From the IMG/VR virus record IMGVR_UViG_3300034066_002030, positions 1 through 45,778 of that record: a DNA stretch of 45,778 nt; one strand, written 5' to 3'. The notes below the pieces were generated by a model. That model did no database searches and was not told where the DNA came from. It saw only the letters and a list, made by a program, of their open reading frames with translations. This document shows, one piece after another, positions 6,411-13,354 of this stretch (within the stretch, counting starts at the first letter, position 1; the number at the start of each line of letters is the position of its first letter). Source of the stretch: a virus. The translations under genes were made by a program, and so were the position numbers.

Positions 6411-7658
6411 ATGAGCACAACTTCAATGCAAATCCAACTCCGTCCGCATCAAGAACGTGGCGTTGTTGCTATGCAAAAGCACAACAAAGGTCAAATTATT
6501 GTTCCGACTGGCGGAGGTAAGACTCTGAAGATGATCTATGATGCTCTGCGTGAGTTACAGTCACAAACTCCACAGACTATTGTAGTGGTTGCTCCTCGTA
6601 TTTTGCTGGCAGAGCAACTCTCTGCAGAGTTTCTTGAGTTCATCACCAACGCAAAGGTTTTCCACGTTCACAGTGGTGAAACTCATCACGAGTCTTCTAC
6701 TCGCCCGCGTGAGATTCGCAACTGGGTTGATGCTAATGTTGACAATCACAAACTGATTGTAACCACCTACAACTCTCTATCGCGTCTTCAAGTTGCAGAA
6801 GTTGATGTGGATACGATCTATTTTGATGAGGCACATAACAGCGTTCAGCGTCACTTCTTCCCTGCAACTGAACACTTTGCTGCTACTGCACGTCGCTGCT
6901 ACTTCTTTACTGCAACTCCCAAACATTCTCTGGCAGTAGGCAAACCTGGGATGAATGATGCTGCTGTTTATGGTCAGGTAATCTGTAAAGTTCCTGCTCC
7001 TGAGTTGGTTGAAGGTGGTTACATTGTGCCCCCTAAAGTTATCGTCAAGCAACTTGCGATGGTAACTGGCAAGCAGACTAACTTCGATCGTGATGCTGAG
7101 AATCTGCTGGAAACGATTGATGAGAACCAAGTCGGCAAGATCTTGATCTGTGCTAAGGCAACCAAGCAAATTGTGTCGCTGGTGACTGAAACTGACTTCT
7201 GCTTTCAACTAGAGCAACGTGGTTTCTCTTGGATGTATATCACTGCCAAGACTGGCGCTGTGATCGATGGTCAGAAGGTCAACCGTGAGGTATTCTTCGA
7301 CACTCTATCTGCATGGGGCAAAGACAACGACAAGAAGTTTGTTGTGCTACACCACAGTATCCTCGCTGAGGGTATCAATGTGAGCGGTCTGGAAGCAGTG
7401 CTGTTCCTGCGTAATATGGACTTCATTGGTATCAGTCAGACCATCGGACGTTGCATCCGTTTGCATCACGATGATGCCAAAGGTATGCGCGATGGACGTA
7501 TCGAACCTGGCAACCTGAGTCAGTATAGCAAATCGTTCGGTCTGGTTTGTATTCCTGTCTACAGCAAGGTAGGTATTGCTACTGCTCGTGCAGTTCAGTC
7601 GGTTGTTGATACTATCTTCGAGAAGGGAGAACCTGCTATCAGCACGGTGAGGCGGTGA
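6411..7658 (+). CDS. superfamily 2 DEAD/DEAH helicase
   Basis: A 415-aa ATP-dependent helicase with a Q-motif-like start (LRPHQERGV), Walker A VPTGGGKT (31-38), DEAH (139-142), motif III TATP (167-170), and motif VI QTIGRCIR (343-350) after a second RecA-like domain. This is the ResIII/UvsW-like type, which remodels branched DNA or unwinds duplexes. T4 UvsW has an additional N-terminal domain that is absent here, so I do not use the uvsW name. The ATG abuts the repeat -10; a second Met at 6426 just before IQLRPHQ could be the real start. It ends inside a hairpin (7656-7675). Confidence 0.88.
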   Translation: MSTTSMQIQLRPHQERGVVAMQKHNKGQIIVPTGGGKTLKMIYDALRELQSQTPQTIVVVAPRILLAEQLSAEFLEFITNAKVFHVHSGETHHESSTRPREIRNWVDANVDNHKLIVTTYNSLSRLQVAEVDVDTIYFDEAHNSVQRHFFPATEHFAATARRCYFFTATPKHSLAVGKPGMNDAAVYGQVICKVPAPELVEGGYIVPPKVIVKQLAMVTGKQTNFDRDAENLLETIDENQVGKILICAKATKQIVSLVTETDFCFQLEQRGFSWMYITAKTGAVIDGQKVNREVFFDTLSAWGKDNDKKFVVLHHSILAEGINVSGLEAVLFLRNMDFIGISQTIGRCIRLHHDDAKGMRDGRIEPGNLSQYSKSFGLVCIPVYSKVGIATARAVQSVVDTIFEKGEPAISTVRR

Positions 7659-7675
7659 GTCTCACCTGAGACTCA
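7656..7675 (+). terminator. perfect 8-bp hairpin overlapping the helicase stop
   Basis: TGAGTCTC-ACCT-GAGACTCA, a perfect inverted repeat with a 4-nt loop. The TGA stop of the helicase forms its first three bases. No T-run follows, but a true intrinsic terminator lies 8 nt downstream. The same hairpin core (AGTCTC-ACCT-GAGACT) recurs at 13976-13991. Confidence 0.6.
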
Positions 7676-7683
7676 AGTGCTGG

Positions 7684-7708
7684 TCGGGGTCAAAACCCCG
7701 ATTTTTTT
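7684..7708 (+). terminator. rho-independent terminator
   Basis: TCGGGGT-CAAA-ACCCCGA followed by seven T. A classic GC-rich stem with a U tail just after the helicase gene. Confidence 0.9.
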
Positions 7709-7776
7709 GCAATTCTACCTGGAGGGTGTCATAGGTCATCCACCGCAACAAAATTAACGATTTTTTAGAAAGTATA

Positions 7777-7956
7777 ATGACTGAAGGTTTCTTGGTTTCT
7801 GGTGGACTTTATGCGGCAGTTCCTTTCGGAAAGTCTCAATTAATGATCATTCACAATGGACAACAACTCAAACTGTGCAGGACTGAAGCATCGGCAAGGA
7901 AGTTCATTGATGCTCATAAAAAGGGTAAGTCACTGGGCAAACTTCCCATCAATTAA
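7777..7956 (+). CDS. hypothetical protein, 59 aa
   Basis: The product is MTEGFLVSGGLYAAVPFGKS followed by LMIIHNGQQLKLCRTEASAR and a basic tail KKGKSLGKLPIN. It is a small, probably beta-beta-alpha, basic protein. The last Asn codon and TAA are in repeat copy 5. It follows the terminator at 7684-7708 with no clear promoter; a TATAAT overlaps its start (TATAATG, 7773-7778) without a matching -35. Function unknown. Confidence 0.6.
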   Translation: MTEGFLVSGGLYAAVPFGKSQLMIIHNGQQLKLCRTEASARKFIDAHKKGKSLGKLPIN

Positions 7957-7986
7957 AGTTACTCACCTCCAAAGTGGACCTATAGT
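7953..7986 (+). promoter_or_regulatory. 34-bp promoter repeat, copy 5
   Basis: ACTCACCTCC / GTGGACC / TATAGT. It supplies the stop of the upstream gene. The -10 is followed by GTAGTCACC; the next gene starts at 8005, so this copy is not ATG-fused. The first copy with CTCC rather than CTCT. Confidence 0.8.
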
Positions 7987-8004
7987 GTAGTCACCCATTC
8001 CTGA

Positions 8005-8280
8005 ATGACTTTCTACTGGAAGTTCGTTGATACTCTCGTCCACAACATTGCTACTATTAGTGCTATTGTTGTTGGTGTGGTTCAGTTCTTCATTCGTTCT
8101 TTCAATGAGAACAATGGTCGTGAAAAAGTTCGTGTTGCAATGCTTCAATTCCTGAAGTTTGTTGATACACTGATTGAGTTCGGTAAAGCACAACTTTCTC
8201 CTGCTGAAGTAGTGGAGCAACCTCAAGTTGTATCTGCTTTTGATACTGTTACCAAAATCCGCAAGCGTCGTTCCGCTTGA
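8005..8280 (+). CDS. membrane-associated hypothetical protein, 91 aa
   Basis: A hydrophobic segment (residues about 13-31, HNIATISAIVVGVVQFFI) is followed by an amphipathic section (REKVRVAMLQFLKFVDTLIE) and a basic C-terminus (KIRKRRSA). Similar small proteins occur in cyanobacterial phages as far as I recall. It starts 18 nt after the TATAGT box. A hairpin follows it. Confidence 0.65.
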   Translation: MTFYWKFVDTLVHNIATISAIVVGVVQFFIRSFNENNGREKVRVAMLQFLKFVDTLIEFGKAQLSPAEVVEQPQVVSAFDTVTKIRKRRSA

Positions 8281-8293
8281 TAAACTGTCACAA

Positions 8294-8325
8294 GAGCACT
8301 TGTAATTTAGCAGGTGCTCCTTTAT
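8294..8325 (+). terminator. weak terminator-like hairpin
   Basis: GAGCAC and GTGCTC form a 6-bp stem with a 14-nt loop, followed by CTTTATT. Less convincing than the terminators at 7684 and 20484, but it sits right after a gene end. Confidence 0.5.
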
Positions 8326-8349
8326 TGTACTCTTGTTCTTAAAACTCCA

Positions 8350-8553
8350 ATGATTTTTCTCACTGTTCCTGGTCACGGTTGTGTCTACACTCTGTCGCAA
8401 GAAGATGGTGATGAGTTGTATTATGCGCCCATTTATGCTGACGGTAATGTAAATCTTGAGGAGTTTGCTCCTGTAGATTTAGACAGTGCAGATATGGATG
8501 AAATGGAACTCTTTGATGTTCGCAATCGTCTACAGAAACTGATGGAAGTTTGA
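8350..8553 (+). CDS. acidic hypothetical protein, 67 aa
   Basis: The protein MIFLTVPGHGCVYTLSQEDG continues through YYAPIYADGNVNLEEF and an Asp/Glu-rich tail with the helix DVRNRLQKLMEV. I selected the ATG at 8350 because an in-frame GTG at 8314 is inside the hairpin. It is probably a small beta domain with a helical tail. Function unknown. Confidence 0.65.
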   Translation: MIFLTVPGHGCVYTLSQEDGDELYYAPIYADGNVNLEEFAPVDLDSADMDEMELFDVRNRLQKLMEV

Positions 8554-8558
8554 CCTAA

Positions 8559-8592
8559 TTAAAGTTACTCACCTCCAAAGTGGACCTATAGT
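8559..8592 (+). promoter_or_regulatory. 34-bp promoter repeat, copy 6
   Basis: ACTCACCTCC / GTGGACC / TATAGT, directly followed by the ATG of the 299-aa KxDG protein. The start cannot be moved downstream here, since the conserved-looking HLEH section begins at residue 5. This makes it a key test of how ATG-fused copies are translated. Confidence 0.8.
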
Positions 8593-9492
8593 ATGAAGAA
8601 CACCCACCTAGAACATCCTGAAGATAGTATTCTCACTGGGGATCTATCTGTGCTTGATTGGTTCTCCGAACCTGATAGTTCGATCAGTGTCAAGATAGAT
8701 GGTGCTCCTGCTATAGTTTTTGGCACTGATCCCGAAACTGGTAAGTTTTTTGTGGGCACCAAGTCGGTATTCAACAAGAAAAAGATCAAGGTTAATTACA
8801 GTGTTGAAGACATATTGCACAATCACGGTCACACTGTTCGCGTTGCAGAGATTCTTATTGCCTGCCTCGACAATCTGCCCAGAATTGATGGTATCGTACA
8901 AGGTGACTTCATCGGATATGGTGGGAACGACACTTATTGCCCCAACACTATCACTTACAAGTTTCCGAATTGTGTAGAAGAAGCAATTATCTTTGCTCCT
9001 CACACTACCTATTCTGGTCTCAATCTGCGTGAATGTGTTGCATCATTTGGTGTAGATGTTCCCAACTGTGAGAATGTGAAATGGGTGCAACCTGCAGTTG
9101 AACTGAATCCTTATCGTGAGGATCTGGAGGATGTGTGTAACTTTGCCAAGCAAATGAGCACTCTGTGTGAGTTTGTGTCTGATCGCAAGGCATCACAAAT
9201 CAAAAAAGAGATCAATGCCTGCATCCGCGAGCAAAGGGTCATTGATGAGGATGAAATTGCAGAAAAATGTGATTGTGACAAATACCTGATCTCTTTGTGG
9301 AAGTTGGTGAAGACAATCAAGGACGATTTGTTCCTGTTCATTCACGAAGAGGACGACATCGAATGTTCTATCGACGGCATTGATTCCTTCCACGAAGGTT
9401 ATGTCATTCACAACAAGTTTGGATCCTACAAAGTAGTTGATCGTGAGACATTCTCTCACGCAAACTTCACAATGGCAAAGAGTTGGAGTTGA
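8593..9492 (+). CDS. nucleotidyltransferase/ligase-like protein (DUF6267 type)
   Basis: A 299-aa protein. The opening HLEHPEDSILTG and the block VKIDGAPAIVFG (residues 33-44) match a T4-like phage family that I recall as DUF6267. KIDG resembles the K-x-D-G nucleotidylation motif of ATP-dependent ligases, GDFIGYG (about 104-110) resembles motif III, and EGYVIHNK with SYKVV near 268-281 resembles motifs IV and V. If active, Lys34 would be AMP-modified. A ligase or other nucleotidyltransferase activity is inferred from the motifs only. It is a single-gene unit between repeat copies 6 and 7. Confidence 0.65.
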   Translation: MKNTHLEHPEDSILTGDLSVLDWFSEPDSSISVKIDGAPAIVFGTDPETGKFFVGTKSVFNKKKIKVNYSVEDILHNHGHTVRVAEILIACLDNLPRIDGIVQGDFIGYGGNDTYCPNTITYKFPNCVEEAIIFAPHTTYSGLNLRECVASFGVDVPNCENVKWVQPAVELNPYREDLEDVCNFAKQMSTLCEFVSDRKASQIKKEINACIREQRVIDEDEIAEKCDCDKYLISLWKLVKTIKDDLFLFIHEEDDIECSIDGIDSFHEGYVIHNKFGSYKVVDRETFSHANFTMAKSWS

Positions 9493-9526
9493 TTAAAGTT
9501 ACTCACCTCCAAAGTGGACCTATAGT
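9493..9526 (+). promoter_or_regulatory. 34-bp promoter repeat, copy 7
   Basis: ACTCACCTCC / GTGGACC / TATAGT. It begins immediately after the TGA of the upstream gene. The -10 is followed by ATAACCACTG, not ATG; the next start is at 9545. It drives the second nuclease/methyltransferase pair. Confidence 0.8.
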
Positions 9527-9544
9527 ATAACCACTGAGAAATCA

Positions 9545-10042
9545 ATGACTCCTGAACAGAAATTTCAAGAACTTTTCGAGCAAATGTATCAACTTTGTGA
9601 AGAACAAGGTTGGGGAGATCCATTCTCCTATGCTCGCTCCCGTGAGATTCATCTTGCTGGTATTCTTGGACATAAAGTAGCAGAAACCTATTCGGGTGCT
9701 GACGCTGTTGATGAAGATGGAGAATGTGAGTATAAATCTACCATTGCAAAATCTATCAATGGGACTTATAATGGTATCAGTGTTCAAGATACTTGGGAAG
9801 AGCAGGAGCGTTATCTGATTGAGGAGAAACTTGGTAAATACTCTAACCACTATATTGCCCGATATGATGGTGGCAAAGTGGTGGAAGTGTGGAAACTCAC
9901 TGGTAACGATGTGCTGATGGTTCTCCTACCCAAACTCAAGAAAGATTGGGAGCGTAAGATTCACGGTAAGCACAAAGATCCCCGTCTCTCTGGTAACCTG
10001 ACCAAGAAAGAAATCCAACAGTTTGGGACTCGTGTTGTATGA
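9545..10042 (+). CDS. putative type II restriction-like endonuclease, PD-(D/E)XK
   Basis: A 165-aa protein with the pattern REIHLAGILGHKVAETYSGAD and then EDGECEYKST. Asp53 followed by E-Y-K (62-64) fits the PD-(D/E)XK catalytic signature D-x(n)-E-x-K. The 'R-E-I-x-L-A-x-x-L-G-H' helix before GAD is typical of small type II restriction enzymes as I remember them. It starts 18 nt after the -10 of repeat copy 7 and overlaps the downstream methyltransferase by 4 nt (ATGA). A restriction or host-DNA degradation role is inferred. Confidence 0.6.
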   Translation: MTPEQKFQELFEQMYQLCEEQGWGDPFSYARSREIHLAGILGHKVAETYSGADAVDEDGECEYKSTIAKSINGTYNGISVQDTWEEQERYLIEEKLGKYSNHYIARYDGGKVVEVWKLTGNDVLMVLLPKLKKDWERKIHGKHKDPRLSGNLTKKEIQQFGTRVV

Positions 10043-10596
10043 CGATTGATAGTGGAAAACTGATGTATTCGGAGGGTAACAATGACGAATGTTACACTCC
10101 GTTTTATGGTGTAACTCCAATCCTTAAATACATTCCCAAAGATGTAAAGGTTTGGTGTCCATTTGATACTGTTGAGAGTGAGTTTGTAAAGCAAATCTCT
10201 CCACATAATACAGTCATTCATACGCACATTTCAACTGGGCAAGACTTTCTCACTTGCATTCCTGACTTTGAGTGGGATGTAATCGTATCCAATCCACCGT
10301 TCACAAACAAGCGTAAGTTCTTTGAGCGAGCACTATCATTTGAGAAACCATTTGCTCTCATTATGACTAACACTTGGTTGAATGATAGTGCTCCCAAGCA
10401 GTTATTCAAGGACAAGGATCTTCAACTGCTAATGTTTGATAAGAGAATGAAGTTTCACAGTCCCGATGGTAGACCAAACGACAAGATTACGTTCAGTTCT
10501 AGCTACTATTGTTGGAACTTTCTACCAAAGCAGATCATTATGGAAGAACTTGTGATCCCCAAGAGTACATCAGAAGCAAAACTACCACTGAATTAA
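10039..10596 (+). CDS. phage adenine-type DNA methyltransferase
   Basis: A 185-aa protein with motif IV SNPPF (84-88) in the context DVIVSNPPFTNKRKFFERAL, and a motif-I-like VWCPFDT (38-44) near the N-terminus. Such PFD...NPPF proteins resemble phage N6-adenine methyltransferases. Compared with beta-class enzymes it is short and has no G-x-G loop, so the activity may be reduced or the fold compact. It overlaps the nuclease-like gene by 4 nt. The last Asn codon and TAA come from repeat copy 8. Confidence 0.7.
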   Translation: MTIDSGKLMYSEGNNDECYTPFYGVTPILKYIPKDVKVWCPFDTVESEFVKQISPHNTVIHTHISTGQDFLTCIPDFEWDVIVSNPPFTNKRKFFERALSFEKPFALIMTNTWLNDSAPKQLFKDKDLQLLMFDKRMKFHSPDGRPNDKITFSSSYYCWNFLPKQIIMEELVIPKSTSEAKLPLN

Positions 10597-10626
10597 AGTT
10601 ACTCACCTCCAAAGTGGACCTATAGT
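10593..10626 (+). promoter_or_regulatory. 34-bp promoter repeat, copy 8
   Basis: ACTCACCTCC / GTGGACC / TATAGT, ATG-fused. It supplies the stop of the methyltransferase and the start of the next ORF. Confidence 0.8.
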
Positions 10627-10824
10627 ATGAGCACTGCACAAAGTCAAATGATTAACCAAATCGCTGAAATGATTGTGGATGCTGCTAATGATCCACGCAC
10701 CGCAGATAACATCCGCGAAATGCACAAACATCCGCAAGGTGCAGAAACTCTGCGACTGATTGTGCGTGATAATGTAGCAGGTGCTGCTGATGTAGTTGCT
10801 AATGCTCTCTGGAACAATCTCTGA
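10627..10824 (+). CDS. small helical protein, 65 aa
   Basis: Starts MSTAQSQMINQIAEMIVDAA; the M-S-T start is derived from the repeat junction and an internal Met at 10648 could also serve. The rest is helical and Ala/Asn-rich (DNVAGAADVVANALWNNL). First of three genes behind repeat copy 8. No family recognised. Confidence 0.6.
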   Translation: MSTAQSQMINQIAEMIVDAANDPRTADNIREMHKHPQGAETLRLIVRDNVAGAADVVANALWNNL

Positions 10825-10843
10825 AACTAAAATCTTTCCACAA

Positions 10844-11080
10844 ATGAGTGACTACCAACAAGGAATCAAAGACCTGACAGTAACACGTTCTCTGCGTCTG
10901 CTGCGTGATGGTTTCAAGAGTGATTTTGCGACCTTTGTATATGCTGACGAACGAATGAATGAACTTTTGGTTCAACTTTCTACGGAGTTTGTTGATGCAA
11001 ACATTCTCGTGGTTGATGAAGAAAATCAGGTAGAACTTGCTCTGATGCTGATGGAATCACTGGACATTATTGCACGATGA
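10844..11080 (+). CDS. hypothetical protein, 78 aa
   Basis: A mostly helical acidic protein (MSDYQQGIKDLTVTRSLRLL, then VELALMLMESLDIIAR). I use the ATG at 10844; the frame is open earlier but overlaps the previous gene. The stop overlaps the next ATG (ATGA). Function unknown. Confidence 0.65.
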   Translation: MSDYQQGIKDLTVTRSLRLLRDGFKSDFATFVYADERMNELLVQLSTEFVDANILVVDEENQVELALMLMESLDIIAR

Positions 11081-11340
11081 CTTACTCTAACCTCTCAAAG
11101 ATTAAACCTAAACTTCGCACTGAAGGTCGTGTATCTGGTAACTTCGGCAAGAGCAAAGTTAAGGCAGGTTCTGCACTGAATGAGATTGGAATGAGCACCA
11201 AAGAAACAATCAAATGTGCAACACAAGATGATTATCTGAATCGTCTTTATTATGCTTTTGATAATACCACGGATGCTAAACTTCGTCAGTTCATTTATAC
11301 AGAAATCCGAAAGATTCACGTTCAAAGAGGAACTTGGTAA
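11077..11340 (+). CDS. basic hypothetical protein, 87 aa
   Basis: The N-terminal third is basic and Gly/Ser-rich (KIKPKLRTEGRVSGNFGKSK). A helical section with DDYLNRLYYAFDNTTDAKLR and QFIYTEIRKIH follows. It starts in an ATGA overlap and ends 7 nt before repeat copy 9. It could bind nucleic acid, judging only from charge. Confidence 0.6.
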   Translation: MTYSNLSKIKPKLRTEGRVSGNFGKSKVKAGSALNEIGMSTKETIKCATQDDYLNRLYYAFDNTTDAKLRQFIYTEIRKIHVQRGTW

Positions 11341-11347
11341 CAAGCAA

Positions 11348-11381
11348 TTAAAGTTACTCACCTCCAAAGTGGACCTATAGT
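11348..11381 (+). promoter_or_regulatory. 34-bp promoter repeat, copy 9
   Basis: ACTCACCTCC / GTGGACC / TATAGT, ATG-fused. The upstream gene ends at 11340, just outside the repeat. Confidence 0.8.
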
Positions 11382-11645
11382 ATGAGAACAACCACTGAAA
11401 CCAAGATGAACACCAACATCGTCTCCGAAATCTACTCCTACCACACCGATTGGAAGGAAGGTAAAGTCAACCAGATGTGGATTGAGCAGTCTGGTGATGA
11501 GAACAAAGGTTATTCCTATGTCGCTGTTGCACACAATCCTCGCAATGGTTCTACAATGGAGATGAGCAATCCTCGCACATCTTACCACGAAACTCTAAAC
11601 TGGGTTCGCGGTTGGTGTGGCACTTTCTGTATTCTTCCTGCTTGA
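11382..11645 (+). CDS. hypothetical protein, 87 aa
   Basis: The first residues MRTTTETK look like repeat-derived sequence; a second Met at 11406 starts MNTNIVSEIYSYHTDWKEGK. The body has a Trp/Tyr-rich beta pattern (NQMWIEQS, YSYVAVAHNP) and ends with HETLNWVRGWCGTFC. No family recognised; the C-terminal WCGTFC has two Cys that might bind metal or form a disulphide. Confidence 0.6.
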   Translation: MRTTTETKMNTNIVSEIYSYHTDWKEGKVNQMWIEQSGDENKGYSYVAVAHNPRNGSTMEMSNPRTSYHETLNWVRGWCGTFCILPA

Positions 11646-11647
11646 TT

Positions 11648-11926
11648 ATGTCTGACTTTATCACAATCTCTTTCGGTCCTTCTGATGACATTGCCCGCAC
11701 GGGTTGGTGGAATTGTAAAGAACAATTTGGCAACCTAAATGATGCAAAACAATGTGGTCGTAGAGCACTCTCAAAACTTGGAACTTTCGGTTATGTTGTA
11801 ATCGAAGAAGGTGAGGATTTCTGGGAAGTTGTTGATGAGTTGGGTGCTCCATCTTCCAAGGTTTCGATAACTGCGAAACGCTTCACTTATACTGTTCAAC
11901 CTGCACAAGAACTTTCATTCGTTTGA
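11648..11926 (+). CDS. hypothetical protein, 92 aa
   Basis: The protein MSDFITISFGPSDDIARTGWWNC continues with an alpha helix (NDAKQCGRRALSKLG) and strands (YVVIEEGEDFWEVV, SKVSITAKRFTYTV). The alpha/beta pattern suggests a compact single domain. The ATG follows the previous stop by two nt. Function unknown. Confidence 0.6.
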   Translation: MSDFITISFGPSDDIARTGWWNCKEQFGNLNDAKQCGRRALSKLGTFGYVVIEEGEDFWEVVDELGAPSSKVSITAKRFTYTVQPAQELSFV

Positions 11927-11932
11927 TTCATT

Positions 11933-12076
11933 ATGAAGTACATTGTTGATTTGTATGTTGGTGGCAAAGTCTTCAAAGAAGAAGTGTATGCCAACTCTCC
12001 AAAAGATGCACGGGAAACTGCAACAGCACGAAATCCTACTGCAAAAGTTGTTGGTGTCAATGCAACTTTCAAGTAA
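11933..12076 (+). CDS. small protein, 47 aa
   Basis: The sequence MKYIVDLYVGGKVFKEEVYA then SPKDARETATARNPTAKVV looks like a short beta-beta-alpha-beta element, resembling small phage proteins that carry a 'Y-A-x-S-x-x-D-A' helix. Its TAA directly precedes repeat copy 10. Function unknown. Confidence 0.6.
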   Translation: MKYIVDLYVGGKVFKEEVYANSPKDARETATARNPTAKVVGVNATFK

Positions 12077-12110
12077 TTAAAGTTACTCACCTCCAAAGTG
12101 GACCTATAGT
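12077..12110 (+). promoter_or_regulatory. 34-bp promoter repeat, copy 10
   Basis: ACTCACCTCC / GTGGACC / TATAGT, ATG-fused. The upstream TAA ends at 12076, the base before the repeat. Confidence 0.8.
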
Positions 12111-12281
12111 ATGAACAACACTTTCACCGTCCGTTTCGAATCACCTTCACCCAATTCTCCCGAGTATATTGGACCTTTCTACACTGAAAAAGATGCAGAA
12201 GACTATTGCGATGCCCGCAACGGTTCGCTATCGCTAAGTGGCATCCCTTCCTGGGTTGCTTGTTACTCTGTTGTTGACTGA
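12111..12281 (+). CDS. small protein, 56 aa
   Basis: Starts MNNTFTVRFESPSPNSPEYI directly at the repeat ATG, with no later Met in the protein, so either this ATG is used or a non-ATG start is. A helix (TEKDAEDYCDARNG) and strand (SWVACYSVVD) follow. First of four genes behind repeat copy 10. Confidence 0.6.
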   Translation: MNNTFTVRFESPSPNSPEYIGPFYTEKDAEDYCDARNGSLSLSGIPSWVACYSVVD

Positions 12282-12315
12282 TTCCACCACTACTGACATT
12301 TTTCCCGAACCGATT

Positions 12316-12522
12316 ATGCAATTCCAAGTTACTGAAATTGAGTTTGATTTCACTGATGATCTTGATGATGAAGCACTTGATGTTGAGTCTCAAGATGAAA
12401 TCTACGATGAAGTCTTAGGCACAATCTGGGAAGCATCTGATGAAGATGATCTAGTCGAAGAGATCACATCTACAACTGGTTGGTGCATCAAATCCATTGA
12501 TTATCGTCACATTCTGAAATGA
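12316..12522 (+). CDS. acidic protein, 68 aa, paralogue of the 13355 product
   Basis: The protein MQFQVTEIEFDFTDDLDDEA, then EIYDEVLGTIWEASDEDDLV and GWCIKSIDYRHI, has the same layout as the product at 13355-13582: TxIxFDF, an acidic helix, an E/D loop, and G-x-x-(I/V)-x-S-(I/L)-x-Y. Both are very acidic. I use the ATG at 12316 because it matches the paralogue start. Function unknown. Confidence 0.65.
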   Translation: MQFQVTEIEFDFTDDLDDEALDVESQDEIYDEVLGTIWEASDEDDLVEEITSTTGWCIKSIDYRHILK

Positions 12523-12659
12523 GAATCGCATTTTTGATCGCTACTCTAGCACTCGGACTTCGCTTTGGTTTGATTGCTCACGCAAGTGTGAATGAGTATC
12601 AAGAATCACAAGCAGAAAAGTTCTGCCAAATCAATCCCAACTACTGCAACGCAAAATGA
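12519..12659 (+). CDS. small exported protein, 46 aa
   Basis: The N-terminus MRIAFLIATLALGLRFGLIA looks like a signal peptide, with A-H-A-S as a possible cleavage site near residue 23. The mature part has two Cys (FCQINPNYC). It would be a tiny periplasmic or membrane peptide. It overlaps both neighbours by 4 nt, indicating translational coupling. Confidence 0.6.
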   Translation: MRIAFLIATLALGLRFGLIAHASVNEYQESQAEKFCQINPNYCNAK

Positions 12660-12871
12660 CTCTTACCAACGAACAACTTTCTGCTCTGACTGAATCTTAT
12701 GCAGAGATGGTAGTAGATGGAATGGATATGGATGATCTTATCACCTTTGCCATCGAATCTCTGGTTGCTGAGTATAACAAATATACTGAAGCAGAACTTC
12801 TCTCTGAGATCGAAGAATTGTATGACACTGATGTGTTGATTGATCTCGTAGAGAGTGTAACGCAAGACTGA
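12656..12871 (+). CDS. acidic hypothetical protein, 71 aa
   Basis: Helical and acidic: TNEQLSALTESYAEMVVDGM, DMDDLITFAIESLVAEY, then ELLSEIEELYDTDVLIDLVE. The pattern YAE-x-V-x-D-x-M-D-M resembles a small cyanophage protein that I recall. It starts in an ATGA overlap and ends just before repeat copy 11. Function unknown. Confidence 0.65.
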   Translation: MTLTNEQLSALTESYAEMVVDGMDMDDLITFAIESLVAEYNKYTEAELLSEIEELYDTDVLIDLVESVTQD

Positions 12872-12876
12872 ACCAA

Positions 12877-12910
12877 TTAAAGTTACTCACCTCCAAAGTG
12901 GACCTATAGT
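12877..12910 (+). promoter_or_regulatory. 34-bp promoter repeat, copy 11
   Basis: ACTCACCTCC / GTGGACC / TATAGT, ATG-fused. The upstream gene ends 5 nt before it. Confidence 0.8.
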
Positions 12911-13102
12911 ATGAGCACTTCCCAAATGACCGAAACCTACTTCGAAACTGTTATCTCTCCCTGTCTGCGTTCTTTTATGTGTGACAATTACCCCGATCTG
13001 AATGATTGTGTAGATTGGGTTTGTAATGCCTTTGACATTAACGCAACTGATGAACTAATTGATCAGATTGCAGACGAGTTTGATGCCTTCTTCGGCAACT
13101 GA
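12911..13102 (+). CDS. acidic hypothetical protein, 63 aa
   Basis: The first residues MSTSQ are repeat-derived; Met at 12926 (MTETYFETVISPCLRSFM) could be the real start. It has four Cys in the body and a strongly acidic C-terminus (DELIDQIADEFDAFFGN). Function unknown. Confidence 0.6.
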   Translation: MSTSQMTETYFETVISPCLRSFMCDNYPDLNDCVDWVCNAFDINATDELIDQIADEFDAFFGN

Positions 13103-13138
13103 TTCTCACTAACTGTTTTCCCACTAAATTACACTGAA

Positions 13139-13318
13139 ATGACAAACTACAATCCTTACGTTCAAACCCTAGTTGAGATGGGTTATGATGAGAAAGACTG
13201 CCAAACTGTAGCAGTTGCTGGTGTTAAAAAACAATTTCCGCTTAACATTTACGGTCGCATCTTTGAGACTGAAGCAGACTATAAAGAAGCACTTGCTGAC
13301 TTCATCAACGGACTGTAG
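13139..13318 (+). CDS. small UBA-like helical protein, 59 aa
   Basis: The section NPYVQTLVEMGYDEKDCQTV has the L-x-x-M-G-Y-x-x-x-x-C pattern of small three-helix UBA-type folds, although this is a weak pattern match. It follows the previous gene by 36 nt. The TAG is 2 nt before repeat copy 12. Confidence 0.55.
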   Translation: MTNYNPYVQTLVEMGYDEKDCQTVAVAGVKKQFPLNIYGRIFETEADYKEALADFINGL

Positions 13319-13320
13319 AG

Positions 13321-13354
13321 TTAAAGTTACTCACCTCCAAAGTGGACCTATAGT
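13321..13354 (+). promoter_or_regulatory. 34-bp promoter repeat, copy 12
   Basis: ACTCACCTCC / GTGGACC / TATAGT, ATG-fused. It follows the TAG at 13316-13318. Confidence 0.8.

Noticed and set aside
6411-7658. Naming the helicase uvsW
   Set aside because: SF2 motifs are clear, but the N-terminal domain of T4 UvsW is absent, so the orthology is not shown.
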